Source of the DNA: Micromonospora wenchangensis
GTDB taxonomy: Bacteria; Actinomycetota; Actinomycetes; Mycobacteriales; Micromonosporaceae
Assembly (NCBI RefSeq): GCF_002210435.1
Contig: NZ_MZMV01000040.1
Coordinates: 1-64,000 of the forward strand
DNA length: 64,000 nt
Direction: 5' to 3'
Below the pieces are notes generated by a model. That model was not told where the DNA came from. It searched no databases and saw only the letters and a program-made list of their open reading frames with translations. This document shows positions 7,978 to 15,959 of the stretch, piece after piece (within the stretch, counting starts at the first letter, position 1; each line of letters starts with the position of its first letter). The translations under genes and the position numbers were made by a program.

Positions 7978-8450
7978 CGGTGCGCGTGGACCGGTTCCGC
8001 TGGTGGCACATCGCCGAGGTGCTGCCGATCGAGGCGGACCTGTTCGGCCCCGAGCAGTGGTCGCCGGCGATGTTCTGGAACGAGCTGGCGAGCGGCCACC
8101 ACTACCGGGTCGCCCTGGACGGCGACGGGTCGCTGCTGGGCTACGCGGGCCTGGCCGTCGACCCGGGCGGCGAGTCGTGGGTGCAGAACATCGCGGTCCG
8201 CCGGGACGCCCAGCGGCGCGGGATCGGCCGGGCGCTGCTGGAGGACCTGCTCGCGGAGACCGCCCGGCGTGGGGTCGGCAGCGTCCTGCTGGAGGTGGCC
8301 GTCGACAACGCCCCCGCCCAGCGGCTCTACGCCCGGTACGGGTTCGAGCCGATCGGCGTACGGCGGGGCTACTACCAACCGAGCAACACCGACGCGCTGG
8401 TCATGCGGCGCGACGCGGAACCGGGCGCGGACGGGACGGACCATGGCTGA
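7974..8450 (+). CDS. rimI: Ribosomal protein S18 alanine N-acetyltransferase RimI
   Basis: A 158-residue GNAT acetyltransferase. The acetyl-CoA loop is IAVRRDAQRRGIGRALL, followed by LLEVAVDNAPAQRLYARYGFEPIGVRRGYY, the RimI signature. It acetylates the N-terminal Ala of S18 or other proteins. GTG 7974 overlaps the tsaB stop; a second GTG at 7980 is also possible. Its stop overlaps tsaD by 8 bp. Confidence 0.92.
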   Translation: MTVRVDRFRWWHIAEVLPIEADLFGPEQWSPAMFWNELASGHHYRVALDGDGSLLGYAGLAVDPGGESWVQNIAVRRDAQRRGIGRALLEDLLAETARRGVGSVLLEVAVDNAPAQRLYARYGFEPIGVRRGYYQPSNTDALVMRRDAEPGADGTDHG

Positions 8451-9489
8451 CGAACCGCTGATCCTCGGGATCGAGACCTCCTGCGACGAGACCGGGGTGG
8501 GCATCGTGCGCGGGCACACCCTGCTCGCCGACGCGCTCGCCTCCAGCGTGGACGAACACGCCCGGTTCGGCGGGGTGGTGCCCGAGGTGGCCAGCCGGGC
8601 GCACCTGGAGGCCATCGTGCCGACCATGGACCGGGCGCTGCGCGCGGCGGGGGTGACCCTCGCCGACATCGACGCGATCGCGGTCACCTCCGGTCCCGGC
8701 CTGGCCGGGGCCCTGCTGGTCGGGGTGGCCGCCGCGAAGGGTTACGCGTTGGCCGCCGAGAAACCGGTGTACGGGGTGAACCACCTGGCCGCCCACGTCG
8801 CGGTGGACACCCTGGAGCACGGTCCGCTGCCCGCGCCGGCGATCGCCATGCTGGTCTCCGGTGGACACTCCTCACTGCTGCGGGTCGACGACCTGGCCCG
8901 GGGGGTGACCCCGCTGGGCGCGACCATCGACGACGCGGCCGGGGAGGCGTTCGACAAGGTGGCCCGGCTGCTCGGCCTGCCGTTCCCGGGCGGCCCGTAC
9001 ATCGACCGGGAGGCGCGGGCCGGTGATCCGGCGTCGATCGCCTTCCCGCGCGGCCTGACCGCCGCGAAGGATCTCGTCGCCCACCGCTACGACTTCTCCT
9101 TCTCCGGGCTGAAGACGGCGGTGGCCCGCTGGGTGGAGGGGCGGCGGCGGGCCGGTGAGCCGGTGCCGGTGGCCGACGTGGCGGCCGCCTTCCAGGAGGC
9201 GGTCTGCGACGTGCTCACCGGCAAGGCGCTGGCCGCCTGCCGGGAACACGGGATCGACACCCTGGTCATCGGCGGGGGCGTGGCGGCGAACTCGCGGCTG
9301 CGGGCGATGGCTGGGCAGCGGGCGCAGCGGTACGGCATCCGGGTCCGGACGCCCCGGCCAGGGCTGTGCACCGACAACGGGGCGATGGTCGCCGCGCTCG
9401 GGGCGCACCTGGTGGCCGCCGGGGTACGCCCGAGCCGGCTGGACCTGCCCGCCGACTCGGCGTTGCCGCTGACCACGGTCAGCGTGTGA
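8443..9489 (+). CDS. tsaD: tRNA N6-threonylcarbamoyladenosine transferase TsaD
   Basis: A 348-residue Kae1/Qri7/TsaD enzyme. It shows LGIETSCDETGVGI at the N terminus, metal ligands H114 and H118 in GVNHLAAH, the ATP-binding SGGHSSLL loop and the VIGGGVAANSRLR segment near the C terminus. It transfers threonylcarbamoyl from TC-AMP to A37 of tRNA, together with TsaB and TsaE. Start ATG 8443 overlaps the rimI stop. Confidence 0.96.
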   Translation: MADEPLILGIETSCDETGVGIVRGHTLLADALASSVDEHARFGGVVPEVASRAHLEAIVPTMDRALRAAGVTLADIDAIAVTSGPGLAGALLVGVAAAKGYALAAEKPVYGVNHLAAHVAVDTLEHGPLPAPAIAMLVSGGHSSLLRVDDLARGVTPLGATIDDAAGEAFDKVARLLGLPFPGGPYIDREARAGDPASIAFPRGLTAAKDLVAHRYDFSFSGLKTAVARWVEGRRRAGEPVPVADVAAAFQEAVCDVLTGKALAACREHGIDTLVIGGGVAANSRLRAMAGQRAQRYGIRVRTPRPGLCTDNGAMVAALGAHLVAAGVRPSRLDLPADSALPLTTVSV

Positions 9490-9503
9490 GGGGAGGGGCC
9501 GAC

Positions 9504-9758
9504 GTGATCGTACGGATGTGGGAGGCACGGGCGGAGTCGTACGGCTTCGCCGACCTGATCACCTGGGTGTGCGAGACGGCGCTGCCGGAGTTCGAGCACG
9601 ATCCGCTGCACCTGTCCAGCGAGGTCTTCTCTTCCACCGACCACCGGGTGGTGGTCGTCTCGAAGTGGCGCAGCAGCCCCCGGTCGCTGCCCGAACCGCC
9701 CGCCACCCTGGTCGCCCGCCCCCCGCACACCTGGGATTTCACCCAGGTGGACCGCTGA
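9504..9758 (+). CDS. Small conserved hypothetical protein, possible ABM-like fold
   Basis: An 84-residue protein starting at GTG 9504 after GAGGGGAGGGG, 15 bp past tsaD. The pattern beta (VIVRMWEARAES), helix (GFADLITWVCETALPEF), beta (HLSSEVFSS), beta (HRVVVVSKW) resembles a ferredoxin-like antibiotic-biosynthesis-monooxygenase fold. No catalytic motif is recognised. The close spacing suggests co-transcription with tsaD. A possible hairpin terminator follows at 9795-9827. Confidence 0.65.
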   Translation: MIVRMWEARAESYGFADLITWVCETALPEFEHDPLHLSSEVFSSTDHRVVVVSKWRSSPRSLPEPPATLVARPPHTWDFTQVDR

Positions 9759-9794
9759 CCGACCCGTCCCCGGCGCGGGGACCGGAAAGCCCGA

Positions 9795-9827
9795 CGGCCC
9801 GCCGGCGGTGGTGCCGCCTGCGGGCCG
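9795..9827. terminator. Hairpin between convergent genes
   Basis: 14-bp stem (9795-9808 with 9814-9827, one mismatch, 5-nt loop) between the + strand tsaD cluster and the - strand DUF4142 gene. Likely a shared terminator. Confidence 0.55.
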
Positions 9828-9869
9828 CCGGGTCAGTTGCGCCGGGTCAACTGCGCCGGGTCAACTGCG
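9828..9869. repeat. Three tandem 14-bp repeats overlapping a stop codon
   Basis: CCGGGTCAGTTGCG followed by two exact copies of CCGGGTCAACTGCG. The stop codon of the - strand DUF4142 gene (9861-9863) lies in the third copy. Confidence 0.7.
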
Positions 9870-10598
9870 GCGCGTGATCCGCCAGGTGGCGTAGCCGCCC
9901 GCGCCGAGCGCGAGCAGGAAGACGGCCCAGACGACGGTGGTGCTGATCGCGACCGACGGGCCGGCGGCCCCGGCCTGGGCGGCGGCGACCAGCGAGTCGT
10001 TCTGCGCGGCCGGGATCGCGGCCGGCGGCATCTGCTGCCAGCGGACCAGCCCGGTGCTCTCCAGCATGGCCATGTGGTCGTTGACGAACTTGTTGGCCTC
10101 GTCGGCGAGCTTGCGGACGGTGTTGTCCCGGGTGCTGGCCCGGACCGCGCCGATCACCGGGAAGATCTTGCCGTGGGCCACCCGGAGCCGGGTGACGAAG
10201 ATCTGGTCGAACTGAGCACCGGAGGCGTTCTGCATCTCGGTCAGCCACCCCTTCTGCTCGGGGGTGGGGTCGCTCGGCAGCGTCGCGCCCAGCTTGTTGG
10301 CGGCCTGCACCACCAGCTCGTCGAGGACGCCGTGCTGCCTGGCGATCTCCGCGCCGACCTCCCGCACCCGCGCGGACTGGCCCTTCTCGGCGGCCATCGT
10401 GCCGGCCGGCATCTCCCACAGGCCGGCCAACCGGACGCCGTTGAGCAGCGTCATGTCGGCGGCGTTCATCTGGTTGCCGGGTGCGGCGACGGCCATGCCG
10501 GGTAGGACGACCAGCCCGGCCAGGAGGGTGACGATCAGCACCGCCACCCGGTGGGTCCGGTGCCCTCGCCGACGACGTACGGAATCCAGCGGTGCCAT
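9861..10598 (-). CDS. DUF4142 family membrane-anchored exported protein
   Basis: A 245-residue protein. After a basic N terminus (VRRRRGHRTH) there is a signal segment (VAVLIVTLLAGLVVLPGMAVAA). The central DUF4142 helical region has QMNAADMTLLNGVRLAGLWE, ARVREVGAEIARQH and the helical pair FDQIFVTRLRVAHGKIF / VRKLADEANKFVNDHMAML. A C-terminal TM helix (VVWAVFLLALGAGGYATW) ends in basic residues. The family is ferritin-like and of unknown function. The ATG at 10598 has GGAGG 9 nt upstream; longer in-frame starts lack an RBS. Confidence 0.82.
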   Translation of the reverse strand: MAPLDSVRRRRGHRTHRVAVLIVTLLAGLVVLPGMAVAAPGNQMNAADMTLLNGVRLAGLWEMPAGTMAAEKGQSARVREVGAEIARQHGVLDELVVQAANKLGATLPSDPTPEQKGWLTEMQNASGAQFDQIFVTRLRVAHGKIFPVIGAVRASTRDNTVRKLADEANKFVNDHMAMLESTGLVRWQQMPPAAIPAAQNDSLVAAAQAGAAGPSVAISTTVVWAVFLLALGAGGYATWRITRRS

Positions 10599-10738
10599 GC
10601 TGCGGTGCCTCCTCGATCCGGGCCGACCTGTCGTGCCGGGCAGCGACCCGCCGGCTGCCCGTCCGTCCACTGGTACGGACCGTCGGGCCGATCAGTTCAT
10701 CGGGCCGGCCAACTCGCCCGTCGGCGCAGGTCGAGGGC

Positions 10739-11920
10739 TCAGGCGGCGTCGAGCGGGTCGGCGAGGAGCCGTTCGAAGGCCAGTTCGGCCGCGCCGATCA
10801 GGGCCGCGTCGTCGCCGAGTTTCGGGGTACGCAGCCGGACGTGTTCCAGGCAGGCGGGCAGCCCGGTCTCGTTGAGCCGGCTGCGGACCTGGGCGGCGGC
10901 GGCCAGGTAGAGGTCCCGCATGGTGCCGCCGAAGATGACCATCTCGGGGTTGAAGATGTTGACCAGGTTCGCCACCCCGAAGCCGAGCCAGTCCCCGGCG
11001 TGCCGGACGGCGGTCTGGGCGCGGGCGTCACCCCGATCGGCGGCGTCGAACACGGCCAGCAGCGCGTCGCGGCCCCGGGCGTCGGACCGGCCGGCGGCCC
11101 GCAGCAGCCCGTACTCGCCGATCTGGGTCTCCCAGCAGCCCCGGGAACCGCACTCGCAGGGGGTGCCGTCGCGCACCACCACCATGTGTCCGACCTCGCC
11201 GCCGTACCCGCCGTGGCCGGTCAGCCGGCGGCCACCGGCGATGATGCCGGCGCCGACGCCGACGTCCCCGTACAGGTAGATGACGTTGTCGCAGCCGGCG
11301 GCGACGCCCCGGGCGTGTTCGGCGAAGGCGGCGACGTCGGCCACGTTGCCCACCGTGACGGGCAGTTCGACGCCGAGTTCGACGGCGAGGGCGGCTCCGA
11401 TCGGCTCGTCCACCCAGCCGGTGGTGGGGCCGAGCCGGACCAGCCCGTCGGCCTTGCGGACCATGCCGCAGACAGCGACGCCGGCACCGACGCAGATGGA
11501 CTCCGGCGGCACCCGTTCCCGCATCTGCTTGAGGGCGCCGGCCAGCATCGGGACGGTCTCCCCGGCGTCCAGGTCACGCGGCCGGTCCAGGTCCCGGCGG
11601 TCGAGCACCTCGCCGCCGAGCCCGACCCGCGCGGCCCGCAGCCGGTCCACCTCGATCGAGTACGCGTACGCGTAGACCCGGGCCGACTCGGGCCGGACGA
11701 CGAGCGACGGTCGTCCGGCCCGGCCGGTCTCCTTCGGTGTCCCCTCGCTGACCAGGCCGGCCCCGGCCAGGTCGGCGGTGAGCGCGCCGATGGTGCTGCG
11801 GTTGAGCCCGAGGGCGGTGGTGAGTTCCGCGCGGGAGGTGGCGCCGTGCACGTGGACGTGCCGGAGCAGCGCCCCCAGGTTCTGCCGCCGGATCTCGTCC
11901 TGGCTCGGTCCTACCCGCAT
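10739..11920 (-). CDS. ROK-family transcriptional repressor, likely xylose regulator (XylR-like)
   Basis: 393 residues from ATG 11920; GTG 11926 is an equally possible start. The N-terminal winged helix (about 10-75) contains LLRHVHVHGATSRAELTTALGLNRSTIGALTADLAGAGLV. The ROK domain follows with YLYGDVGVGAGIIAGGRRLTGHGGYGGEVGHM and the zinc motif CECGSRGCWE. ROK repressors respond to sugars. It is the last gene of the minus-strand run xylF-xylG-xylH-regulator, 40 bp after the permease stop, so it probably controls that operon. A TTGTT/AACAA dyad upstream of xylF is a candidate operator. Confidence 0.88.
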   Translation of the reverse strand: MRVGPSQDEIRRQNLGALLRHVHVHGATSRAELTTALGLNRSTIGALTADLAGAGLVSEGTPKETGRAGRPSLVVRPESARVYAYAYSIEVDRLRAARVGLGGEVLDRRDLDRPRDLDAGETVPMLAGALKQMRERVPPESICVGAGVAVCGMVRKADGLVRLGPTTGWVDEPIGAALAVELGVELPVTVGNVADVAAFAEHARGVAAGCDNVIYLYGDVGVGAGIIAGGRRLTGHGGYGGEVGHMVVVRDGTPCECGSRGCWETQIGEYGLLRAAGRSDARGRDALLAVFDAADRGDARAQTAVRHAGDWLGFGVANLVNIFNPEMVIFGGTMRDLYLAAAAQVRSRLNETGLPACLEHVRLRTPKLGDDAALIGAAELAFERLLADPLDAA

Positions 11921-11960
11921 CGTCACTGGCACCCCATGTCCCGCCGCCGGAGTACGCGGG

Positions 11961-13220
11961 TCAGCGCGTTCCGGAGGCGGCGGCGCGGCGGCGCGACAGC
12001 GCGTCCACGCTGGCCGCGAGGAGCAGCACCACACCGGTGACGACGTACTTCACCCCGGCGCTGTACCCCATCAGGCCCATGCCGTTGTCGATGACGGCGA
12101 CCACCGCGCCACCGAGCACCGCGTCGAGGACCCGGCCCTTGCCGCCGAAGAGGCTGGTTCCGCCGATCACCGCCGCGCCGACGGCGTAGAGCAGCACGTT
12201 GCTGCCGCCGGTGTTCGGGTCGACCGAGTTGGCCCGGCTGGCCGCGACGATGCCGCCGACCGCCGCCATGGACGAGCAGATCACGAAGACCGAGATCCGG
12301 ATCTTGTCGACGTTGATGCCGGCCCGGCGGGCGGCCTCCTTGTTGCCGCCGACGGCGTAGACGTGCCGGCCGTAGCTGGTGCGCTGGAGCACGAAGGTCC
12401 AGACGATCAGCAGCACCGCGATGACCGGCACCACGATCGGCACGCCCTTGAGCGAGTTGATCAGGACGTTGCGGCTGCGTTCCTGGTTGAGGATGTAGAC
12501 CGCGATGCCGAGGATCAGGGTCAGGCCGCCGATGCGGGCGAGCACCACCGCCATCGGGTCGGTGGTCAGGCCCCGGGACAGCCGCTTGCGGTGCCGCAGC
12601 AGTTGCACGGCGGCGTACCCGCCGATGGCGAGGGCGGCCAGTGCCCAGCCGACGGCCGGGGGCAGGTTGCGGTTGGCGATCGCCACCAGCACCTCGTCGT
12701 TGACCGAGATGTTGGCGCCGCCGCTGATCAGCATCAGCACGATGCCCTGGAAGGCGAGGAAGCCGGCCAGGGTGACCACGAACGACGGGATACCGATCTT
12801 GGCGACCAGGAAGCCGAGCACGGTGCCGATGACCACGCCGGTGAGGATCGCCGCGAGCACGGCCACGTACCAGGGGTAGCCGGCCTTGGTGGCGACGTTG
12901 GCCAGGATGGCCGCGCAGACCCCGCTGGCGAAGCCGGCGGAGAGGTCGATCTCGCCGAGCAGCAGGACGAAGACCAGTCCCATGGCGATCAGGGTGACCG
13001 CCGCGCCCTGGGTGAACAGGTTGGCGAAGTTGCCGGCGGTGAGGAACGACGGCCGCATGATCGAGAAGACCGTGCAGAGCACGATCAGCCCGAGCACGGC
13101 GGGCAGCGCGCCGATGTCGCCGCCGCGTACCCGGCCCCAGTAGCCGCGCAGGTGGCTGCCGACGGTCGGCGGCGGCGTGACCGCCGCCGGGCCTTCCTTG
13201 CGCACGGCGGTGGTGGTCAT
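11961..13220 (-). CDS. xylH: Sugar ABC transporter permease, XylH type
   Basis: A 419-residue integral membrane protein of the BPD_transp_2 (RbsC/XylH) family. It has about 10-12 TM segments, LGEIDLSAGFASGVCAAI, and near the C terminus VGGNKEAARRAGINVDKIRISVFVICSSMAAVGGI and GAAVIGGTSLFGGKG, the hallmark helix pair. Start ATG 13220 has GGAGG upstream and overlaps the xylG stop (ATGA). With XylG and XylF it forms an importer for a pentose, most likely D-xylose. Confidence 0.92.
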   Translation of the reverse strand: MTTTAVRKEGPAAVTPPPTVGSHLRGYWGRVRGGDIGALPAVLGLIVLCTVFSIMRPSFLTAGNFANLFTQGAAVTLIAMGLVFVLLLGEIDLSAGFASGVCAAILANVATKAGYPWYVAVLAAILTGVVIGTVLGFLVAKIGIPSFVVTLAGFLAFQGIVLMLISGGANISVNDEVLVAIANRNLPPAVGWALAALAIGGYAAVQLLRHRKRLSRGLTTDPMAVVLARIGGLTLILGIAVYILNQERSRNVLINSLKGVPIVVPVIAVLLIVWTFVLQRTSYGRHVYAVGGNKEAARRAGINVDKIRISVFVICSSMAAVGGIVAASRANSVDPNTGGSNVLLYAVGAAVIGGTSLFGGKGRVLDAVLGGAVVAVIDNGMGLMGYSAGVKYVVTGVVLLLAASVDALSRRRAAASGTR

Positions 13221-14041
13221 CGAACGCCTCCTGGAGTGGTGTCGGCGGGTCCCGCGCCGGTGCCGTTGCCGGCGGTGACCGGCTCGCCGGTGAGACCGAG
13301 ATTGCCGGAACGGCCGGCGGTGATCAACTCGACGACCTGCGAGTGGGTGATGTCGGTGGTCTTCACCTGGGCGACCATCTGGCCAAGGTAGAGCGCGGCG
13401 ATCCGGTCGGAGACCGCGAAGACGTCGTTCATGTTGTGCGAGATCAGCACCACGGCCAGCCCGTTGTCGGCCAACCGGCGGACCAGTTCGAGGACCTGGG
13501 CGGTCTGTGCCACGCCCAGCGCGGCGGTCGGCTCGTCGAGGATGACCAGCTTGCTGTTCCAGAGCACCGCCTTGGCGATGGCGACGGTCTGCCGCTGCCC
13601 GCCGGAGAGGCTGGAGACGTGCTGGCGCAGCGACTTCACCGTCCGTACGGAGAGCCCGGCGAGGGTCTCGGCCGCCATCTGTTCCATGGTCGGCTCGTCG
13701 AGCACCAGCCCGCTGTGCTTCTCCCGGCCGAGGAACATGTTCTGCACGATGTCGAGGTTGTCGCAGAGCGCGAGGTCCTGGTAGACGACCTCGATGCCGA
13801 GGGTGGCGGCGTCCCGGGGGCTGTTGATGGTCACCGGTCGGCCGTCGAAGAGAAACTCGCCGGCGTCGGCCGGGTAGATGCCGCTGATGCACTTGACCAG
13901 GGTGGACTTGCCGGCGCCGTTGTCGCCGACCAGTGCGGTCACCTCTCCGGCGTGAGCGGCGAGGGCGACGTCGCGCAGGACCTGGACGGGACCGAAGCTC
14001 TTGTCGATCCCGCGCAGTTCCAGCAGGGGGGTCGCGGACAC
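13217..14041 (-). CDS. xylG: Sugar ABC transporter ATP-binding protein, XylG type
   Basis: A 274-residue protein with a single nucleotide-binding domain: Walker A GDNGAGKST at 39-47, Q-loop VYQDLAL, signature SLSGGQRQ, Walker B LVILDEPTAAL and H-loop ISHNM. E. coli XylG and RbsA have two such domains (about 500 residues); the one-domain form is normal in actinobacteria. GTG 14041 is chosen because AAGGAG lies 6 nt upstream. It is coupled to xylH. Confidence 0.92.
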   Translation of the reverse strand: MSATPLLELRGIDKSFGPVQVLRDVALAAHAGEVTALVGDNGAGKSTLVKCISGIYPADAGEFLFDGRPVTINSPRDAATLGIEVVYQDLALCDNLDIVQNMFLGREKHSGLVLDEPTMEQMAAETLAGLSVRTVKSLRQHVSSLSGGQRQTVAIAKAVLWNSKLVILDEPTAALGVAQTAQVLELVRRLADNGLAVVLISHNMNDVFAVSDRIAALYLGQMVAQVKTTDITHSQVVELITAGRSGNLGLTGEPVTAGNGTGAGPADTTPGGVR

Positions 14042-14159
14042 GGGGGTCTCCTTCGGACGGAGGGAAGATCTCGGAGCCCGTCCGGCGGCGAGCGCCGCCC
14101 GGCACGAGGTTCCGTGCCGGGCGGCGTCGCGTCGACGGGGTACGACGCTCGTCGTACGG

Positions 14160-15260
14160 TCAGCTGATGCCGTTGGCGGTGCAGAGCGCGGCGTACGCGC
14201 CGGTGCAGAGCTTCGCCTTGTCGACGTAGCCGTCGGCCACGACGTCCTTGACGGTGGCCTTGTCGATCGCCTTCGGCTCCAGCAGCACGGACGGGACGTC
14301 CCGGCCGCTCTCCGGGTCCTTGACCGTCTGCCCGGTCTCCTTGCGCTCGCCCTTGGCCACGGCGATGGCCAGCTCGGCGGCCGCGTCGGCCTCCTTCTTG
14401 ACGGCCTTGTAGACGGTCATGCACTGGTCACCGGCGAGGATGTTCTGCAGGCCGGTCACGTCGGCGTCCTGGCCGGTCACCGGGACCTTGCCGTTGAGCT
14501 TGTTCTTCTTCAGCACCGAGATGGCCGCGTTGCCGAGGCCGTCGTTGGCGGAGAGCACACCGTCGATCTTGCCGCCGGTCTGGGTGAGCATCTGCTCGAA
14601 GATCGTGGCGGCCTGCGCCGGGTCCCAGTCCGGCACCGACTGGTCCGGGCCCTTGGTGTATTCCTTCGACTCGAACTTCGGCTTCAGCACCGAGTCGTAG
14701 CCGTTCTTGAACAGGGTGGCGTTGTTGTCGGTCGGCGAGCCGTTGAGGTAGGCGACCGTCGGGTTCTTGACGCCCTTCTCGGTCAGGCACTTGACCAGGC
14801 CCTCGCCCTGGAGCTTGCCGACGGCCTCGTTGTCGAAGCTGACGTAGTACTGCGCGGACCCGCCCAGGGTGAGCCGGTCGTAGTCGATCGTGGCGACACC
14901 CTGCGACTTCGCCTTGTCCAGCACGGCCTTGCCGGTGCCGGAGTCCAGGTTGACGATCATCAGGGTGGTGACCCCGCTGGTGATCATCTGGTCGGCGATG
15001 GTCTGGAAGGCGTTCTTGTCGTTCTGCGCGTTCTGGATGTCCGACTCGACACCGGCGGCGTCGAAGGCGGCCTTGAGGAACCTGCGGTCGGCGGTCTCCC
15101 AGCGGGCGGAGGACTTGCTGTCCGGCAGGATCACGCCGATCTTCGGCTTCTTGGCGGTGTCGCCGCCGGCCTCGTTGCTGCTGGAGTCGTCGCCGCAGGC
15201 GGCCATGCTGCCGGTGGCCAGCAGGCCCACGGCGGCGAAGGTGAGGAAGCCCTTGCGCAT
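14160..15260 (-). CDS. xylF: D-xylose-binding lipoprotein of ABC transporter
   Basis: A 366-residue lipoprotein: signal peptide with lipobox TGSMAAC (C22) and an acidic spacer. The periplasmic-binding type 1 fold contains PDSKSSARWE, QNAQNDKNAF, IVNLDSGTG, IDYDRLTLGG, YYVSFDNEAVG and VPVTGQDADVTGLQNI, which closely resemble XylF/ChvE proteins. This makes D-xylose the best-guess ligand. Being first in the operon fits its need for high expression. RBS AAAGGA upstream of ATG 15260. Confidence 0.9.
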   Translation of the reverse strand: MRKGFLTFAAVGLLATGSMAACGDDSSSNEAGGDTAKKPKIGVILPDSKSSARWETADRRFLKAAFDAAGVESDIQNAQNDKNAFQTIADQMITSGVTTLMIVNLDSGTGKAVLDKAKSQGVATIDYDRLTLGGSAQYYVSFDNEAVGKLQGEGLVKCLTEKGVKNPTVAYLNGSPTDNNATLFKNGYDSVLKPKFESKEYTKGPDQSVPDWDPAQAATIFEQMLTQTGGKIDGVLSANDGLGNAAISVLKKNKLNGKVPVTGQDADVTGLQNILAGDQCMTVYKAVKKEADAAAELAIAVAKGERKETGQTVKDPESGRDVPSVLLEPKAIDKATVKDVVADGYVDKAKLCTGAYAALCTANGIS

Positions 15261-15361
15261 CTGCACGGGTCCTTTCGAGGGTGGGGGAGGAGTGGTCGGT
15301 GTTTTGTTGTGTCCGGCAACGTATTCCCGCCCGCGAGTCGGGCGCAAGACTGCCGAGGTCA

Positions 15362-15388
15362 GAAGTTTGTTGGCGGCGGTAACAATTC
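15362..15388. promoter_or_regulatory. Putative ROK-repressor operator upstream of xylF
   Basis: GAAGTTTGTT (15362-15371), 9 bp, AACAATTC (15381-15388). The TTGTT...AACAA core resembles known XylR/ROK operators. It lies about 100 bp upstream of xylF. Confidence 0.4.
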
Positions 15389-15469
15389 AGCAACGCGGTT
15401 GTCACCCCCGGGACACCCGCCCCGCAATCACGCTGCGTGTCCGGTCTGCGACCGGTTCCTGACGCCGGG

Positions 15470-15949
15470 TCAGCCGGCGGCGATCCGCGCGGTACCGGCG
15501 TCGGTGAGGGCCACCAGGTCCGCCGGGGCGAGCTGGAGCTGCAAGCCCCGCCGGCCGGCCGAAACGTAGACGGTGTCGTGGTCCAACGCGGAGACGTCGA
15601 CCACCGTCGGTAACCGTCGCCGCTGGCCCAGCGGGCTGATCCCGCCCCGCACGTAACCGGTGCTCCGCTCGGCGGCGGCCCGGTCGGCCAGCGCGGCCCG
15701 CTTGCCACCCAGCGCCGTGGCCAGCGCCTTGAGGTTCAGCTCGCCGGTGACCGGGACGACCGCCACCGCCAGCGCCCCGTCGACCTCGGCGACGAGCGTC
15801 TTGAACACCCGCTCCGGCGGCACCCCGAGCGCCGCCGCGACCAGCGCGCCGTAGTTCGGCGCGTCCGGCGCGACGTCGTACGGGTGGGTGCTGTACGCGA
15901 TCCCGCGCCTGGTCAGCAGCGCCGTCGCCGCGGTGGCCTGTCCCGCCAT
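15470..15949 (-). CDS. ybaK: YbaK/EbsC-type aminoacyl-tRNA deacylase
   Basis: 159 residues from ATG 15949. Family segments: HPYDVAPDAPNYGALVAAALGVPPERVFKTL, LAVAVVPVTGELNLKALATALGGKRAALAD, GYVRGGISPLGQRRRLPTVVD. These match Cys-tRNA(Pro) deacylases, which hydrolyse mischarged tRNA in trans. TAGCGT at 15957-15962 sits 7 nt before the ATG, suggesting a leaderless transcript starting inside the space after the methyltransferase gene. GTG 15958 would extend the protein by three residues but has no RBS. Confidence 0.88.
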   Translation of the reverse strand: MAGQATAATALLTRRGIAYSTHPYDVAPDAPNYGALVAAALGVPPERVFKTLVAEVDGALAVAVVPVTGELNLKALATALGGKRAALADRAAAERSTGYVRGGISPLGQRRRLPTVVDVSALDHDTVYVSAGRRGLQLQLAPADLVALTDAGTARIAAG

Positions 15950-15959
15950 GCCGGACACG

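Noticed and set aside
6876..8450. 524-residue + frame through the G-rich tract and rimI
   Set aside because: Before GTG 7974 it is out of frame with tsaB and of Gly/Arg composition without domain resemblance; rimI begins at 7974.
9828..9869. CRISPR-like repeats
   Set aside because: The repeats are contiguous 14-mers without spacers.
11961..14105. 714-residue frame that would fuse xylG-antiframe sequence to xylH
   Set aside because: Only the part from ATG 13220 matches a permease; the upstream part is an out-of-frame reading of xylG, and the ATG has its own RBS.
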